DNA from: an uncultured Rhodanobacteraceae bacterium
GTDB lineage: Bacteria > Pseudomonadota > Gammaproteobacteria > Xanthomonadales > SZUA-5
Direction: 5' to 3'
Assembly (NCBI GenBank): GCA_937928755.1
Contig: CALEZI010000002.1
Location: forward strand, 35,877 to 99,876
DNA: 64,000 nucleotides
In this document: one piece after another, positions 52,704-61,970 of the stretch
How the letters are laid out: every line of letters begins with the position of its first letter
Position numbering within the stretch: position 1 is the first letter of the stretch
Notes under the pieces: generated by a model
What the model saw: only the letters and a program-made list of their open reading frames with translations
What the model was told of the DNA's origin: nothing
Databases searched by the model: none
Position numbers and translations under genes: made by a program

Positions 52704-53405
52704 ATGATCGAATTCGGACACGGGACGCATACCGGGTTACGGCGCGAACATAACGAGGACACTTATTGCGCGGACCCGGACATGGGACTGTGGCTGGTGG
52801 CCGACGGAATGGGCGGGCATGAGCACGGCGAGGTCGCAAGCGCACTGGCACGCGATGTGGTCATCCGCGAAGTGCAGAGAGGCCAGGCGCTGGCGATTGC
52901 CATCCAGTCGGCGGATGAGGAGATCATCCGTCACTCCAACGAGAAGCGCAGCGAACGCCCGATGGGCACCACGGTGGTCGCGGTGCGCGTGCGCAACAAC
53001 GATTACGAAGTCGCCTGGGTTGGCGACAGTCGCGTTTACCTGTGGAATGGTGCCTTGCGACAGATCTCGCAAGATCATTCCTATGTGCAGGAGCTGATCG
53101 ACCAGGGCGCCATCAGCGCGGCTCAGGCGCGCACGCACCCCCATCGCAACGTGGTCACCCAGGCGCTCGGCGTGACCATGCCTGACCAACTGAAGATCGA
53201 GACGCTGCGCGGCACGCTGCAACCCGGCCAGGCGTTGTTGCTGTGCAGCGACGGATTGACCGAAGAGGTCGAAGACACGCTGATCAACGACATCATCGGT
53301 CGCGGCCTGAGCGCGCAGGAAACCGTCGATCACCTGATCCTGGCGGCGCTCGACCATGGCGGTTCCGACAACATCACGGTGCTGCTGGTGAAGTGCACGC
53401 CGTAG
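52704..53405 (+). CDS. PP2C family serine/threonine phosphatase (Stp1-like)
   Basis: The 233-residue metal-dependent phosphatase has all core motifs: RREHNEDTY (metal Asp), LVADGMGGHEHGE, GTTVVA, WVGDSRVYL, DHSYVQEL, LLLCSDGLTEEV and GSDNITVLLV. It dephosphorylates Ser/Thr phosphoproteins in the cytoplasm, plausibly undoing the adjacent kinase. The two genes are convergent, 90 bp apart. The ATG at 52704 gives the standard N-terminus; upstream in-frame codons to 52545 lack similarity. Confidence 0.93.
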   Translation: MIEFGHGTHTGLRREHNEDTYCADPDMGLWLVADGMGGHEHGEVASALARDVVIREVQRGQALAIAIQSADEEIIRHSNEKRSERPMGTTVVAVRVRNNDYEVAWVGDSRVYLWNGALRQISQDHSYVQELIDQGAISAAQARTHPHRNVVTQALGVTMPDQLKIETLRGTLQPGQALLLCSDGLTEEVEDTLINDIIGRGLSAQETVDHLILAALDHGGSDNITVLLVKCTP

Positions 53406-53406
53406 T

Positions 53407-53482
53407 GCGTTGACCGCGGCAGCGCTGGCCGGAAGGCGCGGCCCGCGTTGACCACGGCAGCACTGGTCGGAGGACGCGGGCT
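53407..53482. repeat. Two-copy 38-bp direct repeat
   Basis: GCGTTGACCGCGGCAGC and what follows at 53407 recurs with a few changes at 53445, making a 38-bp tandem duplication between the convergent phosphatase and kinase genes. Confidence 0.6.
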
Positions 53483-53495
53483 GCGCAAAACCCTG

Positions 53496-54986
53496 CTACG
53501 GTTTCGGCGGCTCCAGTTCGCTCAGCGCAACCTGCTCCGGCATTTTCTGTCGCGCTTGCTGCAACAAGCGCTCGGCGCCGGCGCTGTCACCGCGCTGACG
53601 CAGGGCGCCGACCTCGGCGGCAACGGCCTGGACCAGACGCGATTTCAACTCGGCCACGCGCGTCGCTGAGGCCGGTATCGAAGCGGCGTTGGCCAGGCTC
53701 TCGAACGCATTGTCGCCAGCGGGTTCAAACCACTGCTTCTGAGCGATCAAGCGCTCGGCCTTGGCCAGATCGCCCTCGACCATGCCCTGCGTTCCACCCA
53801 ACTGCGGCGAGACTGCTGCCGGGGCTGCCGGTGCCGGTGCGCTGTCCGGGGTAGAAAGCACGCGCCAGGCCCCGTAAGCCAACGCCGCGACCACCAGCAA
53901 CAAGGTGCCGACGCGCAACAGCGCTCGACCCGCATGGCTCTGGCTCGGCGTCGACGGCCGCTTGAGTGCGCTGGCACGAACGGGTGCGGGTGCGGGTGCG
54001 GGCTCTGGCGTTGGGACGGGTGCGGAGGCGGGCGTAACCACGCTCGGCGGCGGACTCTTGACCGCAGGCTGCATGACGGTAGCGGCCGGCGATACCGCCG
54101 GAACATCCACCATCGTGGCTGCCAGAGCCGGGGCTGGCGTGGGCAACGGTCGCGTGCCGCCGCTGCGCACCGCCTCGGTACGCGGCTCGCGAACCGTCTT
54201 GGGCTCGATGTAGCCATCCAAGGCAACGACCATTTCATGCGCCGACGTGTAGCGAGCCTCGGCCTGCTTCGCCAGCGTCTTGTCGATCAGCGGCTGGTAC
54301 AGGCTGAGCGCCTCGGACAGTTTCGGCACCGGTTCGCTCAAATGCTTGGAGATCACCGCAAACGGATCGTCGGAATCGAACGGCGGTCGACCGGTGAGCA
54401 TTTCGTAGAGCACGATGCCCAGACTGTAGAGGTCGGCGCGTCCATCGCCGGTGTGGCCCTCGATCTGCTCCGGACTCATGTAGTGCGGGCTGCCGATCTG
54501 CATCGAGTTGCTGGCAGATTGACCCTTGAGGATGCCGAGGTCGCCCAGCACGGCGGCGCCATCGCCGCGAAACATGATGTTCGACGGCTTGATGTCGCGA
54601 TGAATGACACCCTGCGAGTGGGCGTACTCGAGAGCACTGGCAAGGTCGCGTGCGATCCGCAGTGCCTCCACCGGCGCCATCGGTTGCTGCAGGCGATCGC
54701 GCAGCGTGCCTCCGGGCACGAACTCGGTGGCGATGAACGGGAAGCCGCCGGCGGAACCGATATCGAACACCGACAGCACATGCGGGTGATTCAACCGCGC
54801 AGCGCTCTTGCCTTCGTCGATGAAGCGCTGGCGCAACGCCGGATCGTCGAAGAACTCCTCACTGAGGACCTTCAGCGCCACTTGCCGAGCAAGCGACTGT
54901 TGCTCTGCCAGAAAGGTGCGCGAGCGCTTGCTCTGCTTGAGCACCTTGAGCAGCTTGTAACCGGGGATTTGCGGCAATTGACCCAT
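53496..54986 (-). CDS. Ser/Thr protein kinase (Hanks type) with atypical glycine loop
   Basis: This 496-residue protein has an N-terminal kinase domain (9-265), a Pro-rich linker (270-345), one membrane helix (about 358-376) and a periplasmic helical domain. Lys39 (VALKVL), the catalytic loop HRDIKPSN (Asp131) and the PEQIEG region are intact. Two deviations are seen: the phosphate-binding loop reads LKQSKRSRTFLA with no GxGxxG, and the metal motif is DLG (149-151) instead of DFG. No PASTA repeats. It likely signals from the envelope together with the PP2C enzyme. Confidence 0.88.
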   Translation of the reverse strand: MGQLPQIPGYKLLKVLKQSKRSRTFLAEQQSLARQVALKVLSEEFFDDPALRQRFIDEGKSAARLNHPHVLSVFDIGSAGGFPFIATEFVPGGTLRDRLQQPMAPVEALRIARDLASALEYAHSQGVIHRDIKPSNIMFRGDGAAVLGDLGILKGQSASNSMQIGSPHYMSPEQIEGHTGDGRADLYSLGIVLYEMLTGRPPFDSDDPFAVISKHLSEPVPKLSEALSLYQPLIDKTLAKQAEARYTSAHEMVVALDGYIEPKTVREPRTEAVRSGGTRPLPTPAPALAATMVDVPAVSPAATVMQPAVKSPPPSVVTPASAPVPTPEPAPAPAPVRASALKRPSTPSQSHAGRALLRVGTLLLVVAALAYGAWRVLSTPDSAPAPAAPAAVSPQLGGTQGMVEGDLAKAERLIAQKQWFEPAGDNAFESLANAASIPASATRVAELKSRLVQAVAAEVGALRQRGDSAGAERLLQQARQKMPEQVALSELEPPKP

Positions 54987-55257
54987 GAGACTCTACGCCA
55001 GGGCATCGGCTCTGATTAGACCTTTGCGCGGTGGTCGCCTGCAAGGATCATGATGGGGCGAGGCGCAAATACGGCGCCCGCATTGTTACGTTTCGTGCGA
55101 AAGCGACATGGAAGTCGCGCCGGTGGTCGGACCTCGCAACTGACGCCTGCTGTCAGCGGCCTCCAGCGCACGCTCGCGGCGGACACGCCGCCGCAGCGCT
55201 GGCCCGCGGTACGCGCGGGCATCGGCCGCCGGGATCGCGCAGATCGCGCCCCGAGCT

Positions 55258-56619
55258 TCAGTTCGCCGCAGCGCGCAGCGCCTTCAACGCATCGACGAAC
55301 TTCGCCATGCTGTAGGCGTCTTCCTTGTCGACCGCGGCGTAAACGCGATCAACGCCCGCACGCAGACCCGCGGCGTCGGCGTCGCCCAGTTGTTTGGCGG
55401 TTTCGAAGGCAACCACCACCGACTGTGCCGCCAGCGCAGCCTGTTCGGCGGCCGCGAAATCGCGGAACTCGCCGCGCTCGGCGTCCTTGAGCAAACTGCC
55501 GATCACCTGTCCCAAGGTATCCGGCCCAAAATCATGCGCAGCGACCCGCTCGAGTTGACCTTCGACTTGGGCCTTCAGCGCCCTTGCTGCGGCGAACGTG
55601 CGCTCGCGACTGGTCAGCGTCGCCTGGTGCAAGGCGCGCGTGCTGGTCAGCAGATCGGCCGCAGCCTTGGCATCCACCACTCCGAGCACGTGGCGGAACA
55701 TCACCAGATTTGCGTCATTCAGGCGCACGACGCCGGGGCCGAGGCCGGTGCCGGGTCGCGGGCCCCACTGGCGCCCGCTCATCGGCCGGTGGCACGCATG
55801 GCAATCGAACAGCACCAGTTCGGGGAAGATGCCGGTCCAGCCCTTGGACTCATCGGTCAGGATGTCGAGCAGGTTTATCGCCGAGATACCCTGGCCGATC
55901 GCCCAATCGCGAGCGCCGTTGAACTCGCCCTTGCGTTTGACGTAATCCGCATCGATCTCGTAGTGCGGATTGAGCCAGGTGAAGGTGTCCAGTTCGAAGG
56001 ACAAGCGCGGGTGGCCCGCGCCCATGATCTTGTGCGTGATCATGCGATCGCGCGTACCCATGTGGCAGGACAGGCACAGCCGCGCTCGCGCCACCGGCTG
56101 CTCGGTCGGATAAAGACCCTCCGCCAGCGATGCGGCGCGATCGCGCTTGTCGTCGGTGTGCGACGACAACCAGAGTTCGGCGCCCCCGTGGCACGCTTCG
56201 CAGCCGATGCCGTCGGTCAGCAGGAATTTTTCTCCGCGCTTGTCCGCGGGCGGATTGTCGACATGACAAGCGAGGCACACCGCGGCCTCCTGCGGATTGC
56301 CCAACCCCAGTTTCGCGGCAATCCGCTGGGAGTCGGCATTGCCGAGCGTGGCCCAGGACTTCGCATGCGGGTCGGTCTGCTGCCAGACGCTGAACTCGTT
56401 GAGCAGGATGCGCGCATCGGCTGCGCGTTGGTTGGCGCCATGGCAGGCCGAACTGGCGCAAGTCGCTGCCCCCATGTGCTTGTGGGCGAATATCTCGTCG
56501 ACCACCCCGGATGCCCATGCCGGCAACACCTGCAAGGCAAAAATCGCCACCAGCAGCAAGCGCCCCCGCGCCCACCACGTTGGGTCCTGTTGCAGTCCGC
56601 TCTTTCCAGTGCGCAGCAT
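55258..56619 (-). CDS. Multihaem c-type cytochrome (cytochrome c554-like)
   Basis: The 453-residue periplasmic cytochrome has a signal peptide (about 18-37, ending PAWA). Four CxxCH haem sites are visible (CLACH 115-119, CEACH 140-144, CLSCH 182-186, and CHACH in LFDCHACHRP) plus one unusual C-x4-CH site (CASSACH, residues 54-60). The spacing and the His-rich surroundings (HTDD, GAGHPRLSFE) match the cytochrome_C554 family. A helical C-terminal domain without haem follows. A role as an electron carrier in N-oxide or other anaerobic respiration is inferred; no partner reductase is adjacent. Confidence 0.85.
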   Translation of the reverse strand: MLRTGKSGLQQDPTWWARGRLLLVAIFALQVLPAWASGVVDEIFAHKHMGAATCASSACHGANQRAADARILLNEFSVWQQTDPHAKSWATLGNADSQRIAAKLGLGNPQEAAVCLACHVDNPPADKRGEKFLLTDGIGCEACHGGAELWLSSHTDDKRDRAASLAEGLYPTEQPVARARLCLSCHMGTRDRMITHKIMGAGHPRLSFELDTFTWLNPHYEIDADYVKRKGEFNGARDWAIGQGISAINLLDILTDESKGWTGIFPELVLFDCHACHRPMSGRQWGPRPGTGLGPGVVRLNDANLVMFRHVLGVVDAKAAADLLTSTRALHQATLTSRERTFAAARALKAQVEGQLERVAAHDFGPDTLGQVIGSLLKDAERGEFRDFAAAEQAALAAQSVVVAFETAKQLGDADAAGLRAGVDRVYAAVDKEDAYSMAKFVDALKALRAAAN

Positions 56620-56748
56620 CTGACGAACTCCCCGGCCGGCGATGAGGCAAGCCGCATTCTGCCACTTGCGTTTACGCTGCGTCACCCCTTCGGCCGTCGA
56701 AAACGAAACCCGTTGGGCCACGCGGCTCGCTGCGCCTCCCGGTCGACG

Positions 56749-57447
56749 TCAGGGCAACCATTGCCGCCAGAGCGAGGTTGTTCCGCTCTTGCGTTCCAGC
56801 GCGCCGATGCGTGCGTCATGCAGCATGCACTCCTCGTTGGTGGGTGCGCGTCGTGGAATTCGCAATTGACCGATGCGCTCGACCGTCGGCATCAGCGGGG
56901 ACCTGCCGGCAATGTCCAGGCTCAGACTGCCCTGTCCTGCCGTCATGCTCAGATAGACATCGGCGAGCAAGCGCGCATCCAGCAAGGCGCCGTGGTAGCT
57001 CCGCCCGGAGTTGTCGACCTGGTAGCGCTTGCACAAGGCATCCAGCGAATTGCGTTGCCCCGGGTGGCGTTCGCGGGCAAGGCGCAAAGTGTCGACGACC
57101 GCATGGCGGTCCTCGATGACCAGTTCGATCTGCGCCCGTCGCAATTCGGCGTTCAGGAAACCGAGGTCGAAACTCGCGTTGTGGATCAGCAGTTCGGCGC
57201 CATCGATGAACGCCAGGAACTCGGCGGCGACATCGGCGAAACGCGGCTTGTCGAGCAGAAACTCAGTGCTCAGGCCATGCACCGCCAGCGCGCCCGGCTC
57301 GCTGTCGCGATCGGGATTGAGGTAAGCGTGAAAGCGGCGACCCGTGATCACCCGCTGCACCACCTCGATGCAACCGATCTCGACGATGCGGTTGCCCGCA
57401 TCGATGGCCATGCCCGTGGTCTCGGTGTCGAGCGCGACCTGTCTCAT
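56749..57447 (-). CDS. dnaQ: DNA polymerase III epsilon subunit (3'-5' proofreading exonuclease)
   Basis: The 232-residue DEDDh exonuclease has ExoI (LDTETTGM, Asp7 and Glu9), ExoII (LLIHNASFDLGFLN) and ExoIII (HGALLDARLLADVY) complete. The C-terminus (ERKSGTTSLWRQWLP) is the tail that contacts the alpha subunit. The start ATG overlaps the rnhA stop by 4 bp. In enterobacteria rnhA and dnaQ are divergent; here they are co-directional. Confidence 0.95.
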   Translation of the reverse strand: MRQVALDTETTGMAIDAGNRIVEIGCIEVVQRVITGRRFHAYLNPDRDSEPGALAVHGLSTEFLLDKPRFADVAAEFLAFIDGAELLIHNASFDLGFLNAELRRAQIELVIEDRHAVVDTLRLARERHPGQRNSLDALCKRYQVDNSGRSYHGALLDARLLADVYLSMTAGQGSLSLDIAGRSPLMPTVERIGQLRIPRRAPTNEECMLHDARIGALERKSGTTSLWRQWLP

Positions 57448-57914
57448 GGGTTACCTGCCTGCAGCGCCAGTCGTTCGCGCTCCAGGCAAGTGCGTGCGAT
57501 CTGGTCGACACGCTCGTTGAGCGCCACCCCGCTGTGACCCTTGACCCAATGCCAGCGCACGCGATGCCGGCGCGACTGCGCCGCAAGGCGCTCCCAAAGA
57601 TCCTGGTTCAGCACCGGCTTGCCGGCGGCCGTCTTCCAGCCGCGCCGGATCCACTGCGGAAGCCACTCCTGGATGCCCTTGCACACGTACTGCGAATCGG
57701 TGTGCAGTTGCACGCTGCATCCGCGCTTGAGCGCCTCCAGCGCCGCGATCGCGCCCATCAGTTCCATTCGGTTGTTGGTGGTGGCTGCTTCGAAACCACA
57801 AAGTTCGCGCTCGATGCCACGGCAGATCAGCACGGCACCCCACGCGCCCGGTCCCGGGTTTCCGGAACAGGCGCCGTCGGTCCAGGCAATCACCTGATCC
57901 GATTCATCCTGCAC
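57444..57914 (-). CDS. rnhA: Ribonuclease HI
   Basis: The protein is 156 residues from a GTG at 57914, matching the usual 155. Catalytic acids are visible in WTDGACSGNPGPG (Asp13), RMELMGAIAALEAL (Glu) and HTDSQYV (Asp). It also has the basic protrusion WIRRGWKTAAGKPVLNQDLW and the WVKGHSG loop. It cleaves RNA in RNA-DNA hybrids. It overlaps the methyltransferase upstream by 11 bp and dnaQ downstream by 4 bp. Confidence 0.95.
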   Translation of the reverse strand: MQDESDQVIAWTDGACSGNPGPGAWGAVLICRGIERELCGFEAATTNNRMELMGAIAALEALKRGCSVQLHTDSQYVCKGIQEWLPQWIRRGWKTAAGKPVLNQDLWERLAAQSRRHRVRWHWVKGHSGVALNERVDQIARTCLERERLALQAGNP

Positions 57915-58587
57915 GGCGCATGCCCTCCGGCGCGGCGACCAGGCCATGGCGACGGTCGCGGGCAACCGGGATCGCAATGACGTTGCTGCTGCGCTTGCGC
58001 CCGCAAACCGCATAAATGCTGCCCGGCAGCGGCCACCAGCGGCGGCCGAAGCGATCGAGGGCCCCAGCGTGGCGTTCGATCAGGGCCAGCGGCAGCGGTG
58101 GCCAGCACAGCGCATGTTCGACCTCGATGTCTTCCAATCCGACGTCCCGGATCAGCTTGTGCACCCGCCAGTACGGCACCGCGCCACGCTCGCCGCCAAA
58201 CCGCTGGCGCAATCCCGGCCAGCCCCAGGGATCGACATCGAGAATCATCAGGCGACCGTCATCGGCGAGCAGGCGCACCGCCTCGGCCAGGACCGGCGCA
58301 TAGGCAGTTCCAGCAATGGCCAGGCGGTCGAGCACCACCAGCGAGAAGGCGCCGTCCGTCAGCGGCAGCCCGGGCCAGCGGCAGCGCAGCAGCCCACCGA
58401 CCGCCTGACCGGACTGGTCCCAGACCAGATCGAAGCGAGTGCGCCCGGGCCTTTCGACCACGCCGGGCGCGTTGCGGCCGATGCGCAATGCCAGCCCCGA
58501 CGCGCGGCGCCAACGCTCCTCGATCAGCAGCGCGCAGGCTCGCTCAAGGTGCGCCGGCAACGCCTGATGTTGTTCCGGAATCGACAT
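57904..58587 (-). CDS. YafS-like SAM-dependent methyltransferase
   Basis: The protein is 227 residues from the ATG at 58587. The core strands are degenerate: motif I is replaced by FDLVWDQSGQAVGG, followed by LMILDVDPWGWPGLRQRFGG and SIYAVCGRKR. This matches the YafS group that lies between gloB and rnhA in many gammaproteobacteria, and the neighbours here confirm that position. The usual SAM glycine loop is not clear, so activity is uncertain. Divergent from gloB. Confidence 0.75.
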   Translation of the reverse strand: MSIPEQHQALPAHLERACALLIEERWRRASGLALRIGRNAPGVVERPGRTRFDLVWDQSGQAVGGLLRCRWPGLPLTDGAFSLVVLDRLAIAGTAYAPVLAEAVRLLADDGRLMILDVDPWGWPGLRQRFGGERGAVPYWRVHKLIRDVGLEDIEVEHALCWPPLPLALIERHAGALDRFGRRWWPLPGSIYAVCGRKRSSNVIAIPVARDRRHGLVAAPEGMRRAG

Positions 58588-58892
58588 CGGTTGCGGGCCA
58601 CCCAGCGACGAATCGCCGAGAGCATAGCCCGGTCGTTGCCAGATTGGCGTCGCGACGGCGCGACGAACGTTCCGCCAGCGTCGAACCGTAACCGGCGACC
58701 GACGGGTCGACGCTCGACGCTGAAATTGTCGCGTTGCGCTCCGCTGACTGCCCTTTGCCCGAGAATTGACCGAAATTCGCCTCTCTGCGACCATTCCGCC
58801 CCCGTTCGCGGACGCTCTCGCGACCACTGTCTGCGCTCTCGGACTGTCATTCGCGGATCACCTGCCCTTCAATCCCGGCGCCTGCAAATTCG

Positions 58893-59672
58893 ATGCAAGT
58901 TCTGTCGCTTCCAGCTTTTTCGGACAACTACATCTTTGCGCTGCACGGCGTCGCCGGCGCGGTCGTGGTCGATCCCGGCGATGCCGGGGTCGTCGAACGA
59001 CACCTCGCGGCCAGCGGGCAGGCGCTGCATGCGATCCTGATCACGCACCATCACCCCGACCACATCGGCGGCCTCCAGCGACTGGCGGCATCCTGGCCAG
59101 CGTCTCGCCGCATCGGCCCGGCCGACACGCGCATCGCCGGCCTGACCGAAGTGGTCGCCGGTGGCGATCGCGTGATGCTCGATCAAACCTGCAGCTTCGA
59201 GGTCATCGCCACGCCCGGCCACACGAGTTCGCATATCTGTTATCACGGACGCGACCAGCGGATCGGCGGCGAAGTCCTGTTTTGTGGCGATGTGCTTTTC
59301 AGCCTGGGCTGCGGTCGCGTGTTCGAGGGCGAACCGGCGCAGATGCTCGGCTCGCTCGATCGTCTGGCGGCGTTACCCGAATCGACCCGGGTCTATTGCG
59401 CGCACGAATACACCCTGGCCAATGCGCGCTTTGCGCGGGCCGTCGATCCCGCCAACGACGACCTCGCGCGACGCGAGGACGACGTTCGCGACCTCCGCTC
59501 TCGGAACTTGCCGAGCATTCCGACGACCATCGGCAGCGAACGTCGCTGCAACCCGTTCCTGCGCTGCGACGATGCCGCAGTGAGCGCGGCAGCGTCCGCA
59601 CACGCCGGCAAGCGACTGACTGACCGCGTCGACGTATTCGCCGCGTTGCGCGCCTGGAAGAACGCCAGTTGA
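58893..59672 (+). CDS. gloB: Hydroxyacylglutathione hydrolase (glyoxalase II)
   Basis: The 259-residue MBL-fold enzyme has the binuclear metal motif THHHPDH (51-57), GHTSSHICYH, the bridging Asp region FCGDVLFSLGCGRVFEG and YCAHEYTLANARFA, all canonical for GloB. It completes methylglyoxal detoxification. The stop overlaps the TTG start of the transglycosylase gene; the gloB-mltD adjacency is conserved in gammaproteobacteria. Confidence 0.95.
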   Translation: MQVLSLPAFSDNYIFALHGVAGAVVVDPGDAGVVERHLAASGQALHAILITHHHPDHIGGLQRLAASWPASRRIGPADTRIAGLTEVVAGGDRVMLDQTCSFEVIATPGHTSSHICYHGRDQRIGGEVLFCGDVLFSLGCGRVFEGEPAQMLGSLDRLAALPESTRVYCAHEYTLANARFARAVDPANDDLARREDDVRDLRSRNLPSIPTTIGSERRCNPFLRCDDAAVSAAASAHAGKRLTDRVDVFAALRAWKNAS

Positions 59673-60883
59673 GTGCGCTCATTCGCCCCGCTGCGCAGTT
59701 CGCCAACGGCTGCCGCCTGCTGCCGCTGGCCCTGGCGATCTGGATGCTGTCGGCGTGCAGCAGCCTGCCGGTCGCACCGCCGGCGACCGACCAACCTGCC
59801 CCGATCCCGCAACCGTCCGCAGCGCCCCCGTCACCCGCCGTTGCGCCAATGCCCACGCCAGCGCAGTTGAGCCCGGCACCCGATTTCTGGGAACGCTTCT
59901 CCCGCGGACGCCACTGGAACACTTGCGAACTCGACGCCGGGCCGCAGCGCTGGATAAGCCGCTACGCGAGCAAGCCCGAACGCTTCGCTGCCACGCTGGC
60001 GCCGGTGGCGCCGTTGATGGAGTACGTGCTGACCCAGGCCGAAGCGCAGGGTCTGCCCAGCGAGGTGATGCTGCTGCCGATCGTCGAGAGTCATTATCGC
60101 GCCGACGCCCGCGGACCCGCGGGAGCCCTCGGCATGTGGCAGTTGATGCCCGATACCGGCCGCCGCTTTGGGCTGGTCGGCCATGGATCCAGCGACGATC
60201 GCCTTGATGTCCATGCATCGACCACCGCTGCCCTGCGCCTGCTGAAGCTGAATGCGGATGCCTTCTCCAACAACCCGAAACTGATGTTCGCAGCGTACAA
60301 CGCGGGCGCCTATCGCTTGCGCAAGGCACTCGCTGGTCGCGACCACCAGAGCCTTAAATCACTTGACGGACTCGGCCTGTCGCGCACCACCCGCGAATAC
60401 ATCGACAAGCTGAAGGCCCTCGGTTGCCTGATCGGTGAGCCGCAGCGCTTCGCCATGCAGTTGCCGACCGTCAACAGCCGCGACCGGTTGATCGAGTTTC
60501 ACCCGCCCTATCCCGTCGACCCGAACGCGCTGGCGGCGCGTGCCGGCGTACCTGCGGCAAGCCTGAAGCGCTGGAATCAACGCGCGTTCGCGCGCGCCGC
60601 ATCCGACGCCAGCGCGCCGATGCTGTTGCCTGCGGCGGTATTTGAAGTGGCCAATTCTGCGATCGCCGCCAACGAATTACCCAAGGCCACACCGCGCAGC
60701 CCGCGCGCCGCAGCCGTGGCAACCACCGGCAGTCGCATCCATCGGGTCGCTTCGGGCGATTCGTTGTGGACCATCAGCCGGCGCTACCGTGTCCAGTTGG
60801 CCGACCTGATGCGTTGGAACGGCCTCGACAAACGCAGCGTCCTGCGCATTGGCCAGACCCTTGTGCTGCAGGAAAAATCCTAG
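59669..60883 (+). CDS. mltD: Membrane-bound lytic murein transglycosylase D-like lipoprotein
   Basis: The protein is 404 residues from a TTG overlapping the gloB stop. The lipobox is LSAC, after a short hydrophobic segment. A Pro-rich linker follows, then the SLT domain with the catalytic Glu in LLPIVESHYRADA and the GALGMWQLMPDTGR motif, and finally one LysM repeat (about 355-402, VASGDSLWTISRRYRV). MltD of E. coli has two LysM repeats, so this is a shorter form. It cleaves the glycan strands of peptidoglycan from the outer membrane. Confidence 0.9.
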   Translation: MSALIRPAAQFANGCRLLPLALAIWMLSACSSLPVAPPATDQPAPIPQPSAAPPSPAVAPMPTPAQLSPAPDFWERFSRGRHWNTCELDAGPQRWISRYASKPERFAATLAPVAPLMEYVLTQAEAQGLPSEVMLLPIVESHYRADARGPAGALGMWQLMPDTGRRFGLVGHGSSDDRLDVHASTTAALRLLKLNADAFSNNPKLMFAAYNAGAYRLRKALAGRDHQSLKSLDGLGLSRTTREYIDKLKALGCLIGEPQRFAMQLPTVNSRDRLIEFHPPYPVDPNALAARAGVPAASLKRWNQRAFARAASDASAPMLLPAAVFEVANSAIAANELPKATPRSPRAAAVATTGSRIHRVASGDSLWTISRRYRVQLADLMRWNGLDKRSVLRIGQTLVLQEKS

Positions 60884-60973
60884 GCGAATTGCCGGCGGCG
60901 GGCTGTGCGCGGCGACCTGTTCACGGCATGCTCCGCGATCCTGGCAACCCCACACTTCTGGAGCATGAACGGC

Positions 60974-61765
60974 ATGGGATTCCTAAAGGGCAAGCGCGCA
61001 CTGATCACCGGAATCGCCTCGCATCGATCGATCGCCTGGGGTATCGCTCAGTGCATGCATCGCGAAGGCGCCGAACTGGCGTTCACCTACCAGAACGAGC
61101 GCCTCAAGGATCGTGTCGATGCCGCCGCGGCGGAATTCGGTGGCGGGCCGGTGTTGGCCTGCGACGTCGCCGTCGATGGCGATGTCGACCGCATGTACGC
61201 GGAACTGGCGCAGCGCTGGGACGGGCTTGACATCCTGGTTCACTCGATCGCCTTCGCGCCGCGCGAGCAGATCCAGGGGCGCTTCATCGATGCTGTTACC
61301 CGCGATGGCTTCAACCTGGCGCACGAAATCAGCAGCTACAGTTTCGCGGCGCTGGCCAAGGGCGCGCGCGATTTGATGCATGGCCGCCGCGGCGCACTGC
61401 TCACGCTCAGCTACCTGGGCGCCGTCAGGGCGTTGCCGAACTACAACGTCATGGGTCTGGCCAAGGCCTCCCTGGAGGCCTGCACGCGCTACCTGGCGCA
61501 GGACCTTGGACCGGAGGGCGTCCGCGTCAACGCCATATCGGCAGGCCCGATCAAGACCTTGGCTGCCGCTGGCATCGGCAATTTCCGCAAGATGCTCGAC
61601 CACGTCGAGCGTACAGCGCCGCTGCGGCGCAGTGTCAGCATCGAAGATGTGGGCAACGCCGCAGCGTTTCTGTGCTCGGATCTGGCTGCCGGAATCACCG
61701 GTGAGGTGCTTTACGTCGACTCTGGCTACAGCCACGTCAGCATGGGCGATCTGGCTGCCAGCTGA
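60974..61765 (+). CDS. fabI: Enoyl-ACP reductase (NADH), FabI type
   Basis: This 263-residue short-chain reductase has the FabI nucleotide loop ITGIASHRSIAWG, HSIAFAPRE and the catalytic pair Tyr157/Lys164 in NYNVMGLAKAS. The YLGAVRALPNYN and IKTLAAAGI segments belong to the substrate-binding loop. It reduces trans-2-enoyl-ACP in fatty-acid elongation. An ATG at 60965 (MNG) is an alternative; the GGAG spacing favours 60974. Confidence 0.93.
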   Translation: MGFLKGKRALITGIASHRSIAWGIAQCMHREGAELAFTYQNERLKDRVDAAAAEFGGGPVLACDVAVDGDVDRMYAELAQRWDGLDILVHSIAFAPREQIQGRFIDAVTRDGFNLAHEISSYSFAALAKGARDLMHGRRGALLTLSYLGAVRALPNYNVMGLAKASLEACTRYLAQDLGPEGVRVNAISAGPIKTLAAAGIGNFRKMLDHVERTAPLRRSVSIEDVGNAAAFLCSDLAAGITGEVLYVDSGYSHVSMGDLAAS

Positions 61766-61813
61766 GGCACCTGGCACGGGGCGCGGGAAAGGCTCAACGT
61801 AGCGAGCTGTTGG

Positions 61814-61882
61814 TGGGTCCAGATTTGTCTGGACGCTTTCCCGGGCCTTGATCAACAGCGTCCAGACAAGTCTGGACCCACA
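61814..61882. repeat. Palindromic repeat pair, family B, copy 3
   Basis: GGGTCCAGATTTGTCTGGACGC and its inverted partner CGTCCAGACAAGTCTGGACCC are head to head with a 22-bp spacer, in the gap between the convergent fabI and ppiD genes. Confidence 0.85.
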
Positions 61883-61970
61883 AGAGCGCAGTGCCTGGCG
61901 CGAATCCGAACCGGCGAATCGCTGCGCGAGACAGCGGCCACCGACAGCCTCGCGTCGCCGTAGCCGACGG

